Shown here piece by piece: positions 1 through 7,392 of a DNA stretch of 44,416 nt (within the stretch, counting starts at the first letter, position 1; each line of letters starts with the position of its first letter). Under the pieces are notes generated by a model, which did no database searches, was not told the DNA's origin, and saw only the letters and a list, made by a program, of their open reading frames with translations. This DNA is from Burkholderia dolosa (GTDB lineage: Bacteria > Pseudomonadota > Gammaproteobacteria > Burkholderiales > Burkholderiaceae). Both the position numbers and the translations under genes were made by a program. The stretch is from assembly GCF_902499135.1 (NCBI RefSeq), contig NZ_CABVPR010000048.1:1-44416 (forward strand), in the 5' to 3' direction.

Positions 1-821
1 CGCACCGGCACGCGCGTGCCGTCGAGGCCGAGCGTCGTCGCGCGTTCGCGCAGCGCGGCGACCTGCGCGGCCGGCAGATCGGACAACGCGAGCTCGACGC
101 CGCGCAGCTCGAGCGCGCCGGCCAGCATCTGCTGCCGCTTCACGCTCGGCAACGCGCGGCTCGGATCGGGGCGGGCCGCCACCGGCGGTGCGTTGCCGGT
201 CGAACTGTTCTGCGCGTCGGCCGGCAGCGATTCGACGTAGCGAAGTTCGTCGTCGGTGTCGTTGTAGCGCAGCACGGCCGGCGGCGCGCCGTCGACGACC
301 ACATACGGGCGCGGAATCACGTCGCTGTAGCGGCGCAGCCAGTATTCGGCGACGAACGGCAGCTCGACGCGCTCGCCGGGCGCGAGCCGCAGCGCGCCGG
401 GCTGCGGCGTCAGCGCGTACAGGTCGCCGGTGAGCCGGCGCAGCGCGAAGCCCGGACGGTCGATCCGCAGCAGGCGGCGGATGCTGTGCAGATAGAGCCT
501 CCAGCCGGCGGCGGCGATCGTTCGATGGCCGCGATTCTGCAGGATCAGGCGGCCCGTCGCGCACGCGGCGCCGTCGGCGCCGAGATCGGCGCACGGCACG
601 CCGGCCGCCGCTGCATGATTGTTGTCGACGGCGACGCGCAACGCGAGGCCGTTCGACAGCACCGCCGCGAGTTCGGCCGGCGATACGGCGGGCGACGCAG
701 CGGCGGCAGCGGCGGCCGGCGGCGCGGCAGGCGCGGGCGGCGCGGATTGGGCGAAGGTCGCGCACGCAGGCAGCGCGGCGACCAGCAGGCCGGCGACGAT
801 GGACGGAATGAGTCGGTTCAT
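1..821 (-). CDS. beta-N-acetylhexosaminidase (GH20, chitobiase type), N-terminal part
   Basis: This is the first 273 codons; the catalytic part lies beyond the left edge. Such enzymes release terminal N-acetylglucosamine from chitin or peptidoglycan fragments, usually in the periplasm or outside the cell. The start at 821 follows a good ribosome site (CAGGAG, 6 bases away). The N-terminus is a signal peptide, with likely cleavage after ATFA. An alternative LPAC lipobox is less convincing because of its Pro. The carbohydrate-binding N-terminal domain of chitobiases (CHB_HEX) is then readable: a GWRLYLHSIRR segment, LTGDLYALTPQPG, then VAEYWLRRYSDVIPRPYVVV. The upstream promoter with TGGTAT repeats (1215-1250) would leave a leader of nearly 390 bases. 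Family assignment is firm; exact substrate is unknown. Confidence 0.87.
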   Translation of the reverse strand, partial: MNRLIPSIVAGLLVAALPACATFAQSAPPAPAAPPAAAAAAASPAVSPAELAAVLSNGLALRVAVDNNHAAAAGVPCADLGADGAACATGRLILQNRGHRTIAAAGWRLYLHSIRRLLRIDRPGFALRRLTGDLYALTPQPGALRLAPGERVELPFVAEYWLRRYSDVIPRPYVVVDGAPPAVLRYNDTDDELRYVESLPADAQNSSTGNAPPVAARPDPSRALPSVKRQQMLAGALELRGVELALSDLPAAQVAALRERATTLGLDGTRVPV

Positions 822-1214
822 GCGAACTCCTGAGGGCAAAAGGGGGCCGGCGGCGTCGGAAGGACGTCGCTTCGATCGGTCTTTCAACGGAGCTGCGGAA
901 ACACCCGCGCGCGGGCGATACGGCCGCGCCGCGCGCGTTCGGCACGCGGCGCGTGCGTTACGGGACGGGCGGCGGACAGGCGTGCCGGCTCGTGCGGCAT
1001 CGGAGCGCGCGGTTTTTCATCGGCGGCACGTGGGGAAGGCGCTCGACGCGAAATGGCGGCGCCGCTCGCCGCCGTTCGACCATTCGCGCGTCGACGACGC
1101 GGCAGCGCACATCGCGCACGGCCGACGGCATCGCGCGGCCGCGCGTACGCGATACGGGATTCGCATGTCTCCCCCACCCGGAAGGATTCGGCCTGTCAGC
1201 GGCCGCGTCCAACG

Positions 1215-1250
1215 ATCTTATGAAACCTTTTATTGGTATTCAAGTGGTAT
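1215..1250 (-). promoter_or_regulatory. promoter with overlapping TGGTAT direct repeats, upstream of the hexosaminidase gene
   Basis: On the reverse strand, TTGAAT (1238-1243) and TAAGAT (1215-1220) are separated by exactly 17 bases, a good sigma-70 match in an AT-rich island. Two copies of TGGTAT (forward strand 1234-1239 and 1245-1250) sit 11 bases apart, one helical turn, and cover the -35 element. TGGT/ACCA half-sites are typical of GntR-family repressors, some of which control N-acetylglucosamine use. A repressor here would block the promoter. The regulator is not in the window, so this is inference. Confidence 0.5.
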
Positions 1251-1315
1251 CAATCTGGCGCTAAATTGGGATCGCCGAAGCGCCGGTTTGCGACGACGGA
1301 CGCCGGCATGAGCCG

Positions 1316-1341
1316 AAAAAAACCTCGCGCGATGCGAGGTT
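1316..1341 (-). terminator. intrinsic terminator of the cyd operon
   Basis: AACCTCGC (1321-1328) and GCGAGGTT (1334-1341) form a perfect 8-bp stem with a 5-base loop. On the reverse strand it is followed by a run of seven T (A-run 1316-1322). It lies 69 bases after the cydX stop codon. Confidence 0.85.
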
Positions 1342-1410
1342 CGTGCCGCTTCAGAACGGCGGTGGCGGCGACGCGGCGCGATGCACCGCGTGCGCGTCGA
1401 TCGTCAATCG

Positions 1411-1527
1411 TCAATCGCGACGCACGCGCGCTTCCTGTTGCTTGTGGCGCGCTTCGAGCCACATCGCGTTGACGATGCCGAACGACAACGCGACGCCGAT
1501 ACCGAGAATCCAGCTGAAATACCACAT
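1411..1527 (-). CDS. cydX: cytochrome bd oxidase small subunit CydX
   Basis: A 38-residue single-pass membrane protein that stabilises the CydAB haem centres in the inner membrane. The start MWYFSWILGIGVA is the classic CydX/YbgT signature: one hydrophobic helix (residues about 3-22) with the conserved WxxG-like N-terminus, then a charged tail ending VRRD. An AAGGAG ribosome site precedes the ATG. It lies 54 bases after cydB on the same strand and just before the operon terminator, exactly where CydX is expected. It is easily missed because of its size. Confidence 0.93.
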   Translation of the reverse strand: MWYFSWILGIGVALSFGIVNAMWLEARHKQQEARVRRD

Positions 1528-1581
1528 GATCCGACTCCTTGCGAAACGAAGAGGCCGAGGCGCTCGCGCGCCTCGCCTGGT

Positions 1582-2718
1582 TTAGTACATCGTGTGCGTG
1601 TTCTCTTCGAGCGTCCGGTGCGTGACCTTGCCGCGCATCACGCGATAGACCCAGCTCGTGTACGCGAGGATGATCGGCAGGAACACGATCACCGCGAACA
1701 GCATCACCAGCAGCGTCTTCCGGCTCGACGTCGAATCCCAGACGGTCAGGCTGCTGCGCGGGTCGAGCGACGACGGCATGATGAACGGGAACATCGAGAA
1801 GCCCGCAGTCAGGATCACGCCGGCGACCATCAGGCCCGTGCAGAAGAACGCGGTTTTTTCGCGGCGCGAGCCGGCGAGCAGCGCGGCAAGCAGGCCGCCC
1901 GCGATCGCGACCGCGGGCGCGGCGATCATCCACGGATACGCGCGGTAGTTCGCGAGCCACAGGCCCGAACCCGCGGCGACGTCCTTCAGCAGCGGATTCG
2001 CGACCGTGTCGGTCGGCGCGGCGCGCGTGATGTGGAAGCCGCCGATGTAGGACGCGATCAGCACGCCGGCCAGCACGAACAGCACGACCGCGACGAACGA
2101 CGACACGCGCAGCGCGACGGACGCGCGGCGCGCGATCGCGCCGTCGGTCTTCATCTTGATGAACGCGGCGCCGTGCGCGACCAGCATCGCGAGGCTGACG
2201 AGCCCGCACAGCAGCGCGAACGGATTGAGCAGCGCCCAGAAGCTGCCGTGATAGCTGACGCGCAGATCGCCATCGAAGCGGAACGGCACGCCCTGCAGCA
2301 GATTGCCGAACGCGACGCCGAACACGAGCGCCGGTACGAAGCCGCCGACGAACAGGCCCCAATCCCAGCCGGCGCGCCAGCGCGGGTCCGGCCGCTTGCT
2401 GCGATAGTCGAAGCCGACCGGCCGGAAGAACAGCGCGAACAGCACGAGCAGCATCGCGAAGTAGAAGCCGGAGAACGATGCCGCATAGACGAGCGGCCAC
2501 GCGGCGAACATCGCGCCGCCTGCGGTGATCAGCCAGACCTGGTTGCCTTCCCACGTCGCGCCGACGGTGTTGACGATGATCCGGCGCTCGTCGTCCGTCT
2601 TGCCGAGGAACGGCAGCAGCGCGGTCGCACCCATGTCGAAGCCGTCGGTGACGGCGAAGCCGATCAGCAGCACGCCGACGAGCAGCCACCAGATCAGCTT
2701 GAGCGTTGCATAGTCCAT
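1582..2718 (-). CDS. cydB: cytochrome bd ubiquinol oxidase subunit II
   Basis: 378-residue integral membrane subunit of cytochrome bd, which oxidises quinol and reduces oxygen to water with high affinity. Family marks are the start [11 protein letters not shown], the DGFDMGA motif (residues 25-31, conserved Asp of the first helix) and WEGNQVWL (56-63), followed by multiple hydrophobic helices to a C-terminal [11 protein letters not shown] segment. The length matches E. coli CydB. It begins 31 bases after cydA and is followed by cydX, so cydP-cydA-cydB-cydX is one transcription unit. Confidence 0.96.
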   Translation of the reverse strand: MDYATLKLIWWLLVGVLLIGFAVTDGFDMGATALLPFLGKTDDERRIIVNTVGATWEGNQVWLITAGGAMFAAWPLVYAASFSGFYFAMLLVLFALFFRPVGFDYRSKRPDPRWRAGWDWGLFVGGFVPALVFGVAFGNLLQGVPFRFDGDLRVSYHGSFWALLNPFALLCGLVSLAMLVAHGAAFIKMKTDGAIARRASVALRVSSFVAVVLFVLAGVLIASYIGGFHITRAAPTDTVANPLLKDVAAGSGLWLANYRAYPWMIAAPAVAIAGGLLAALLAGSRREKTAFFCTGLMVAGVILTAGFSMFPFIMPSSLDPRSSLTVWDSTSSRKTLLVMLFAVIVFLPIILAYTSWVYRVMRGKVTHRTLEENTHTMY

Positions 2719-2749
2719 AGCGATTCCTTGTTTCGTTTCGGGGGCGTGC

Positions 2750-4327
2750 TCATGCCGCGGCGTGCTCGCGGGCGGCGAGCTCGTGGTGATAGCGGCCGGT
2801 ATGCAGCGACGACGGACCGAGCCGCGCGTACTTGAACATCAGCTTGATCTCGATCACGAACAGCGCGGTATAGAACGCGATGAAGCCGGCGAGACTCAGG
2901 TACAGATCCGACGGCGTCAGGCTCGACGCGGACAGATGCGTCGGCAGCACGCCGGCGATGGTCCACGGCTGGCGCCCGAGCTCGGCGACGACCCAGCCGA
3001 ATTCGGCCGCGAGCCACGGCAGCGGGATCGCCCACACCGCATAGCGGAGGAACCAGCGACGGTTGTCCTGCAGCAGTTCGCGGCGCGCGCAGAACCAGAA
3101 CGCGGCGACGAACGTCGCGAGGAACAGGAAGCCGAGGAACACCATGATCCGGAACGAGAAGAACACGGGCGCGACCGGCGGAATCGTCTTCTTCGCCGCC
3201 GCTTCGATCTGCGCGGGCGTCGCGTCGGTCACATTCGGCGTGAACTGCTTGAGCATCAGCCCGTAGCCGAGATACTGCTTGTGCTCGTCGAACAGCGCGC
3301 GCGTCGCGGCGCTCGCGTCGCCGGCCTTGATCTTCTGCAGCGCGCCGTACGCGATCATGCCGCTCTGGATGTGCTCCTCGCTGCGCTTCGCGAGCTCGCG
3401 CAGGCCGATCACCGGCTCGTCGATCGAGCGCGTCGCGATCAGGCCGAGCGCGTACGGGATCTTGATCGCGTAGTCGGTCCGCTGCGCTTCCTGGTTCGGG
3501 ATGCCGATCAGCGTGAACGACGCGGGCGCCGGCTGCGTCTCCCATTCGGATTCGATCGCGGCGAGCTTCATCTTCTGCACTTCGCCGGTCGTGTAGCCCG
3601 ACTCGTCGCCGAGCACGATCACGCAGAGCGTCGATGCGAGACCGAAGCCGGCCGCGACCGCGAACGAGCGCAGCGCGAAATCGACGTCGCGCTTCTTCAG
3701 CAGATACCACGACGACACGCCGAGCACGAACATCGCCGCCGTCACGTAGCCGGCCGACACGGTATGCACGAACTTCACCTGCGCGACCGGATTGAACAGC
3801 ACGTCGAACAGGCTCGTCAGCTCCATGCGCATCGTTTCGTAGTTGAACTCGGCGCCGACCGGATTGTTCATCCAGCCGTTCGCGACGAGGATCCACAGCG
3901 CGGACAGATTGGAGCCGAGCGCGACGAGGAACGTGACGATCAGATGCTGGACTTTCGACAATCGGTTCCAGCCGAAGAAGAACAGCCCGACGAACGTCGA
4001 CTCGAGGAAGAACGCCATCAGCCCTTCGACCGCGAGCGGCACGCCGAAGATGTCGCCGACGTAGTGCGAGTAGTACGACCAGTTCGTGCCGAACTGGAAT
4101 TCGAGCGTGATGCCGGTCGTCACGCCCATCGCGAAGTTGATCCCGAACAGCTTGCCCCAGAACTGCGTCATGTCCTTGTAGACCTGCTTGCCGGTCATCA
4201 CGTAGACGGCTTCCATGATGACGAGCAGCCAGGACAGGCCGAGCGTCAGCGGCACGAACAGAAAGTGGTAGAGCGCCGTGATGCCGAACTGCAGGCGCGA
4301 CAGATCGACGACTTCGCTACTTATCAT
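2750..4327 (-). CDS. cydA: cytochrome bd ubiquinol oxidase subunit I
   Basis: 525 residues, close to the E. coli length. It carries haems b558, b595 and d, and the quinol site. Haem-ligand histidines are visible at His21 ([11 protein letters not shown]) and His188 ([11 protein letters not shown]); the Glu-rich [13 protein letters not shown] segment (about 98-110) is conserved. The loop from about residue 255 to 390 is long, so this is the E. coli-like long Q-loop type, not a cyanide-insensitive CioA. The ATG overlaps the end of cydP by 11 bases, suggesting translational coupling. Under low oxygen this oxidase would supplement haem-copper oxidases. Confidence 0.97.
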   Translation of the reverse strand: MISSEVVDLSRLQFGITALYHFLFVPLTLGLSWLLVIMEAVYVMTGKQVYKDMTQFWGKLFGINFAMGVTTGITLEFQFGTNWSYYSHYVGDIFGVPLAVEGLMAFFLESTFVGLFFFGWNRLSKVQHLIVTFLVALGSNLSALWILVANGWMNNPVGAEFNYETMRMELTSLFDVLFNPVAQVKFVHTVSAGYVTAAMFVLGVSSWYLLKKRDVDFALRSFAVAAGFGLASTLCVIVLGDESGYTTGEVQKMKLAAIESEWETQPAPASFTLIGIPNQEAQRTDYAIKIPYALGLIATRSIDEPVIGLRELAKRSEEHIQSGMIAYGALQKIKAGDASAATRALFDEHKQYLGYGLMLKQFTPNVTDATPAQIEAAAKKTIPPVAPVFFSFRIMVFLGFLFLATFVAAFWFCARRELLQDNRRWFLRYAVWAIPLPWLAAEFGWVVAELGRQPWTIAGVLPTHLSASSLTPSDLYLSLAGFIAFYTALFVIEIKLMFKYARLGPSSLHTGRYHHELAAREHAAA

Positions 4328-4595
4328 GGTGGTCTCCGTCGGTAGAAGCGGGCGCCGGCACCGAGAGCAGCTTCTCGGCGACGACGGCAGGCGGCAGCGA
4401 CATGTGCTCGGCCTGCGGATGATTGAAGAATGCGTATTTGAGCGACATCAGCAGGATCAGCTTGGCGATCAGCACGAGCGTGATGTCGCGGGCGAGGGTC
4501 GGCCCGCGTGCCCACGCGGCGATGCGCGCGCGCCAGCCGAGCGTGCCGGCGCTGCGCTGCCGACGCGGTGCGGGCTCTTTATTGATCGAGATCAA
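4317..4595 (-). CDS. cydP: cytochrome oxidase putative small subunit CydP
   Basis: A 92-residue protein with one strong membrane helix (DITLVLIAKLILLMSLKYAF, residues about 37-56). This Arg/Asp-Ile-x-Leu-Val-Leu plus Lys-rich helix and its position directly before cydA fit the CydP family of small bd-oxidase proteins, whose role is still poorly known. The only upstream start in frame is TTG at 4595, with AGGA 8 bases before it. That TTG is also the first codon of a perfect TTGAT-N4-ATCAA palindrome. A shorter protein starting nearer the helix (for example GTG at 4475) cannot be excluded. Confidence 0.78.
   Translation of the reverse strand: MISINKEPAPRRQRSAGTLGWRARIAAWARGPTLARDITLVLIAKLILLMSLKYAFFNHPQAEHMSLPPAVVAEKLLSVPAPASTDGDHHDK
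4582..4595. promoter_or_regulatory. FNR/Anr-type box overlapping the cydP start codon
   Basis: TTGATCGAGATCAA is a perfect match to the FNR/CRP-family oxygen sensor site TTGAT-N4-ATCAA. It sits at the 5' end of a cytochrome bd operon, a classic oxygen-controlled target. It overlaps the likely TTG start codon of cydP, which would suit repression, or would mean that cydP starts further in. I see no convincing -10 element 30 bases downstream of it, so class II activation is not supported by sequence. Confidence 0.65.
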
Positions 4596-4971
4596 CGCGG
4601 TGGTCCTGAATCGATTGACATCCGTTTTGGGGCGACTTTGTGTCGTGATTTATGACGGCTGTTGAGCTGTTTTTAGTCTTTGTGTGCCGTACATGCCAAT
4701 TTTAAAAGGCCGGCATTGCGCTGCCGAGCGCCGCGGTGCGGCAGACCGTCGCGAAACGCGGGCCGAAACTTGAGCTGGATCAATGGAGTGCGGAACACGC
4801 GCGCGAATCGCCAATAGCCGATGAATTCGGTCAGTTAATCGGCGAGAAAACGCGCGCGGAGAAGGCGGGGAAAACGAACGGGAAACGATGTATGAAAAAA
4901 ACTGCCCGAAAAAAAACCGCTGCCGGTCGGGCAGCGGTTTTCGGTGACGCGGGTATTGTGATTGCCGGGAT
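4596..4971. other. intergenic region between cydP and rpoH (376 bases)
   Basis: It contains the rpoH terminator at 4909-4942 and the upstream region of the cyd operon, which is relatively AT-rich between about 4600 and 4710. Reverse-strand TTGGCA at 4694-4699 could be a -35 box, but no good -10 follows at the right spacing. No coding frame with credible features was seen. Confidence 0.55.
4909..4942 (-). terminator. intrinsic terminator of rpoH
   Basis: AAAACCGCTGCC (4913-4924) and GGCAGCGGTTTT (4930-4941) make a perfect 12-bp stem with a 5-base loop. A run of eight A at 4909-4916 gives the T-tract on the reverse strand. It starts 30 bases after the rpoH stop codon. Confidence 0.92.
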
Positions 4972-5907
4972 TTACGCGTATTCGGCGAGGGCGGTACGCA
5001 TCTTTTTCATCGCGCTCGCTTCGATCTGGCGGATGCGTTCCGCCGACACGCCGAATTCGGCCGCGAGGTCGTGCAGCGTCGAGCCGCCCGAGCCGTCGTC
5101 GTCGACGTTCAGCCAGCGCGCCTCGATGATGCGGCGGCTGCGCGCATCGAGCGCGTCGAGCGCTTGCGCGATGCCGTCCGTCTGCAGCATGTCGCGCTGA
5201 CGTGCGGCGAGCACCGCGGTAGGCTCGTTGTGCGAATCCGCGAGATACGCGATCGGCGCGTACGACTCCTCGCCGTCCTCGACCTGGCCTTCGAGCGCGA
5301 CGTCGCCGCCCGACAGGCGCGTTTCCATCTCGGCCACCTCTTCGCGCTTGACGTTGAGCTCCTGCGCGAGGCCGTCGATTTCCTCCGGCGTCATCGCCTG
5401 CATGCTCTTTTTGTGGCTGCGCAGATTGAAGAACAGCTTGCGCTGCGCCTTCGTCGTCGCGACTTTCACCATCCGCCAGTTGCGCAGGATGTACTCGTGG
5501 ATCTCGGCCTTGATCCAGTGAATCGCGTACGAGACCAGGCGCACGTTTTGCGCCGGATCGAAACGCTTCACGGCCTTCATCAGGCCGATGTTGCCTTCCT
5601 GGATCAGGTCGCCGTGCGGCAGCCCGTAGCCGAGATAGTTGCGCGCGATCGACACGACCAGGCGCAGGTGCGACAGCACGAGCCGACGTGCGGCTTCGAG
5701 GTTGTTGTTTTCGCGGAATTCGGTCGCGTACTGGCGTTCCTCTTCGGCGGTCAGCAGCGGGATACGGTTGACGGCCTGGATGTACGCATCGATGTTGCCG
5801 AGCTGACCCGGCAGCATCGACAGAGGTGCGAGCGCCAGCGAGCCTGCCGATTCGGCCTTGGCCGGCGTCGGGCTCAGGGTGTTCGGGAGGGTCAGGGCGT
5901 TGCTCAC
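4972..5907 (-). CDS. rpoH: heat-shock sigma factor RpoH (sigma-32)
   Basis: 311 residues. RpoH directs RNA polymerase to chaperone and protease promoters after heat or envelope stress. The RpoH-specific box QRKLFFNLR is at residues 155-163, after a standard region 2 (DLIQEGNIGLMKAVKRFDP, then RLVSYAIHWIKAEIHEYIL). Region 4.2 ends in a helix-turn-helix (TLHDLAAEFGVSAERIRQIE). The start codon is GTG at 5907 with AAAGGAG 8 bases upstream. The leader carries a perfect CIRCE operator (5968-5994) and a small hairpin just above the ribosome site. A strong terminator follows, so it is probably monocistronic. Confidence 0.96.
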   Translation of the reverse strand: MSNALTLPNTLSPTPAKAESAGSLALAPLSMLPGQLGNIDAYIQAVNRIPLLTAEEERQYATEFRENNNLEAARRLVLSHLRLVVSIARNYLGYGLPHGDLIQEGNIGLMKAVKRFDPAQNVRLVSYAIHWIKAEIHEYILRNWRMVKVATTKAQRKLFFNLRSHKKSMQAMTPEEIDGLAQELNVKREEVAEMETRLSGGDVALEGQVEDGEESYAPIAYLADSHNEPTAVLAARQRDMLQTDGIAQALDALDARSRRIIEARWLNVDDDGSGGSTLHDLAAEFGVSAERIRQIEASAMKKMRTALAEYA

Positions 5908-5925
5908 TAAAAACTCCTTTGGAAT

Positions 5926-5940
5926 CAGGGATCAACCCTG
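5926..5940 (-). promoter_or_regulatory. small hairpin in the rpoH 5' leader
   Basis: CAGGG and CCCTG arms (5926-5930, 5936-5940) enclose a 5-base loop immediately upstream of the AAAGGAG ribosome site. It could tune access to the site, as structured rpoH leaders do in enterics, but a 5-bp stem is short and the site itself is not paired in it. Confidence 0.35.
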
Positions 5941-5967
5941 GGTTCGGATCGGATTCCGAGGCCAATC

Positions 5968-5994
5968 TTAGCACTCCCGGAATCCGAGTGCTAA
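5968..5994. promoter_or_regulatory. CIRCE operator (HrcA site) upstream of rpoH
   Basis: TTAGCACTC (5968-5976), a 9-base spacer, then GAGTGCTAA (5986-5994): an exact match to the CIRCE consensus bound by the heat-shock repressor HrcA. It lies 61-87 bases upstream of the rpoH start. CIRCE normally controls groESL and dnaK operons; here it would put sigma-32 itself under HrcA. Confidence 0.93.
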
Positions 5995-6264
5995 TCCTTA
6001 GAGCTGGTGCGGGCATCGGAGTTCCCGAATTTCCTATCGAAATCGATGTTTCAATAGTAATGGTGCGACCGGGGGCAAAGAGCGAAGTTCCGTAAGTGCT
6101 TGTTTTGGATGGCAATCAGTAGACGATTCCGATTTTTGTAGTTTTGGAAGCAAACAATTTCGCTTCGTGATGCCGATTCGAAAAGTCCTTTACCATACCA
6201 TTCAGTTCGCTCGGGCCCGGCCGTCGCGGCAGGCTCCATTCAACCCACAAAGTTGGAGTGTCAG

Positions 6265-6834
6265 ATGAACAACAAGAACAAGCGCCGGTCCCGCAGCCGG
6301 CTTGCGCTGCATGCGATGCTGGCCGCGTCCCTGCTGGGAGGATCGAGTGCGGCGTTCGCGGACCGGTGGGGGATCCAGGCCGGCGGCGGCTTTTCGGATC
6401 GTCACGGGATCGACAAGGCCGATTTGGCCGTCGTCTGGGATCCCGGCTGGAACTGGTGGGAGATCGGCGGCTGGCACTTCGCGTTCGTGCTGGAAGGCCA
6501 TGCGAGCTACTGGCATACCGGCGGCAACGTTCACGGCAATATCGGCGAGTTCGGCGCAACGCCGATGATCCGTTTCATCAAGAGCTCGGGGCAGGTGCGC
6601 CCGTTCATCGAAGCCGGCGCCGGCGTCCGGCTGCTGACGCACCCGACGATCTCGAACAACCTGTCGCTGTCGACCGCGTTTCAGTTCGCGGACGTCGCGG
6701 GCGTCGGCGCACAGTTCGGGCAGCGGCAACAGTATCAGGTCGGTTACCGCTTTCAACATGTGTCTAACGCGGGTATCAAAGAGCCCAATCCTAGTATAAA
6801 TTTCCACCAGTTCTACGTGCAGTACAACTTCTGA
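6265..6834 (+). CDS. pagL: PagL-type lipid A 3-O-deacylase (acyloxyacyl hydrolase family)
   Basis: 189 residues. PagL is an outer-membrane beta-barrel that removes the 3-O-linked acyl chain from lipid A. A signal peptide ends at SSAAFA (about residue 32). Alternating aromatic strands follow (WNWWEIGGWHFAF, GVRLLTHPTISNNLSLSTAFQF), ending with the family signature QHVSNAGIKEPN and a C-terminal barrel strand FYVQYNF. The His and Ser of the catalytic HxS are present; the position I expect for the catalytic Glu (14 after the His) reads Asn. The ATG at 6265 has GGAG 6-7 bases upstream; a TTG at 6253 is less likely. Confidence 0.85.
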   Translation: MNNKNKRRSRSRLALHAMLAASLLGGSSAAFADRWGIQAGGGFSDRHGIDKADLAVVWDPGWNWWEIGGWHFAFVLEGHASYWHTGGNVHGNIGEFGATPMIRFIKSSGQVRPFIEAGAGVRLLTHPTISNNLSLSTAFQFADVAGVGAQFGQRQQYQVGYRFQHVSNAGIKEPNPSINFHQFYVQYNF

Positions 6835-6878
6835 TCCGCATGCCCGGCACGGCGTGCGCGTTGCCGAGGAGTCAGGCG

Positions 6879-7262
6879 ATGACGAAGGTGGTCGATGCGA
6901 TTCGCGCGCTCGAGCGCGATCGGTTCCGAGCGATGGTGGACGCAGACGACGAGGCGCTCGACGCGCTGCTGTCGGACAAGGTGTTCTACGTGCACACCAA
7001 CGGCAAGCGCGAAACCAAGCAGCAGTTCATCGACGCCATCGCCGCCGGCCGCCGCCGCTATCGTCAGATCGAGATCCAGTCGCAGGACGTGCTGCCCGTC
7101 GGCGACGAGACCTGCGTCGTCACCGGACGCGCACTGATCGAGATGGAAACGAACAACGGCGGCCTCGTGTTCCCGATCGCCTATACCGCCGTCCAGACCC
7201 AGGAGCAGGGCCGCTGGCGCCTGCTCGCATGGCAGGCGACGCGGTGCGCGACCGATACATGA
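6879..7262 (+). CDS. NTF2-like (DUF4440/SnoaL type) protein
   Basis: 127 residues from the ATG at 6879, chosen for its GAGGAG ribosome site; an in-frame ATG at 6840 lacks one. The pattern fits the cone-shaped NTF2-like fold: an N-terminal helix pair with ALERDRFRAMVDADDEALDALLSD, then KVFYVHTNG, and a C-terminal strand RWRLLAWQATR. Members include small enzymes and binding proteins, so no function can be assigned. It starts 44 bases after pagL and is followed by a terminator, so the two may be cotranscribed. Confidence 0.8.
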   Translation: MTKVVDAIRALERDRFRAMVDADDEALDALLSDKVFYVHTNGKRETKQQFIDAIAAGRRRYRQIEIQSQDVLPVGDETCVVTGRALIEMETNNGGLVFPIAYTAVQTQEQGRWRLLAWQATRCATDT

Positions 7263-7295
7263 GCGCGGGTGGCGCTCGTTTTCGTGTTCCGATCG

Positions 7296-7319
7296 AAGCG
7301 GCCTTTTCGGCCGCTTTTT
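7296..7319 (+). terminator. intrinsic terminator after the NTF2-like gene
   Basis: AAGCGGCC (7296-7303) and GGCCGCTT (7309-7316) form an 8-bp stem with a 5-base loop, ending in TTTTT (7315-7319). It lies 33 bases after the stop codon. Confidence 0.88.
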
Positions 7320-7392
7320 GCTGGCCCGTGCGACGCGGATCGCGCGGCGCACGGGCGGTCACGCACCGCTCGCTGACGTTCCGGCGCTGAAA

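Larger units (their letters stand above)
822..1410. other. 589-base non-coding stretch between the hexosaminidase gene and cydX
   Basis: It holds the terminator of the cyd operon (1316-1341) and a reverse-strand promoter with TGGTAT repeats (1215-1250). From about 822 to 1208 it would be the 5' leader of the hexosaminidase mRNA. A 49-codon reverse-strand reading frame (1017-1166) has a GGGGGAG ribosome site, but its product is Arg/Cys-rich without family features, so I do not call it a gene. Other open frames here are arginine-rich and look like GC artefacts. Confidence 0.6.
5908..6264. other. divergent control region between rpoH and pagL (357 bases)
   Basis: The rpoH side contains the leader hairpin and the CIRCE operator. 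The middle and pagL side (about 6050-6240) are unusually AT-rich for this window and must carry the pagL promoter, but no -35/-10 pair stands out. TTGAAA on the reverse strand near 6050 might be an rpoH -35 box; a matching -10 was not found. No gene seen. Confidence 0.5.

Noticed and set aside
1017-1166. A 49-codon reverse-strand ORF with a GGGGGAG ribosome site in the hexosaminidase leader
   Set aside because: The product is Arg/Cys-rich without family features, and has no repeated codon for a regulatory amino acid. It could be a leader ORF, but sequence alone does not support it.
4671-4699. Sigma-70 promoter for the cyd operon (TTGGCA -35)
   Set aside because: At 17 bases spacing the -10 position reads CTAAAA, which matches only two of six consensus bases.
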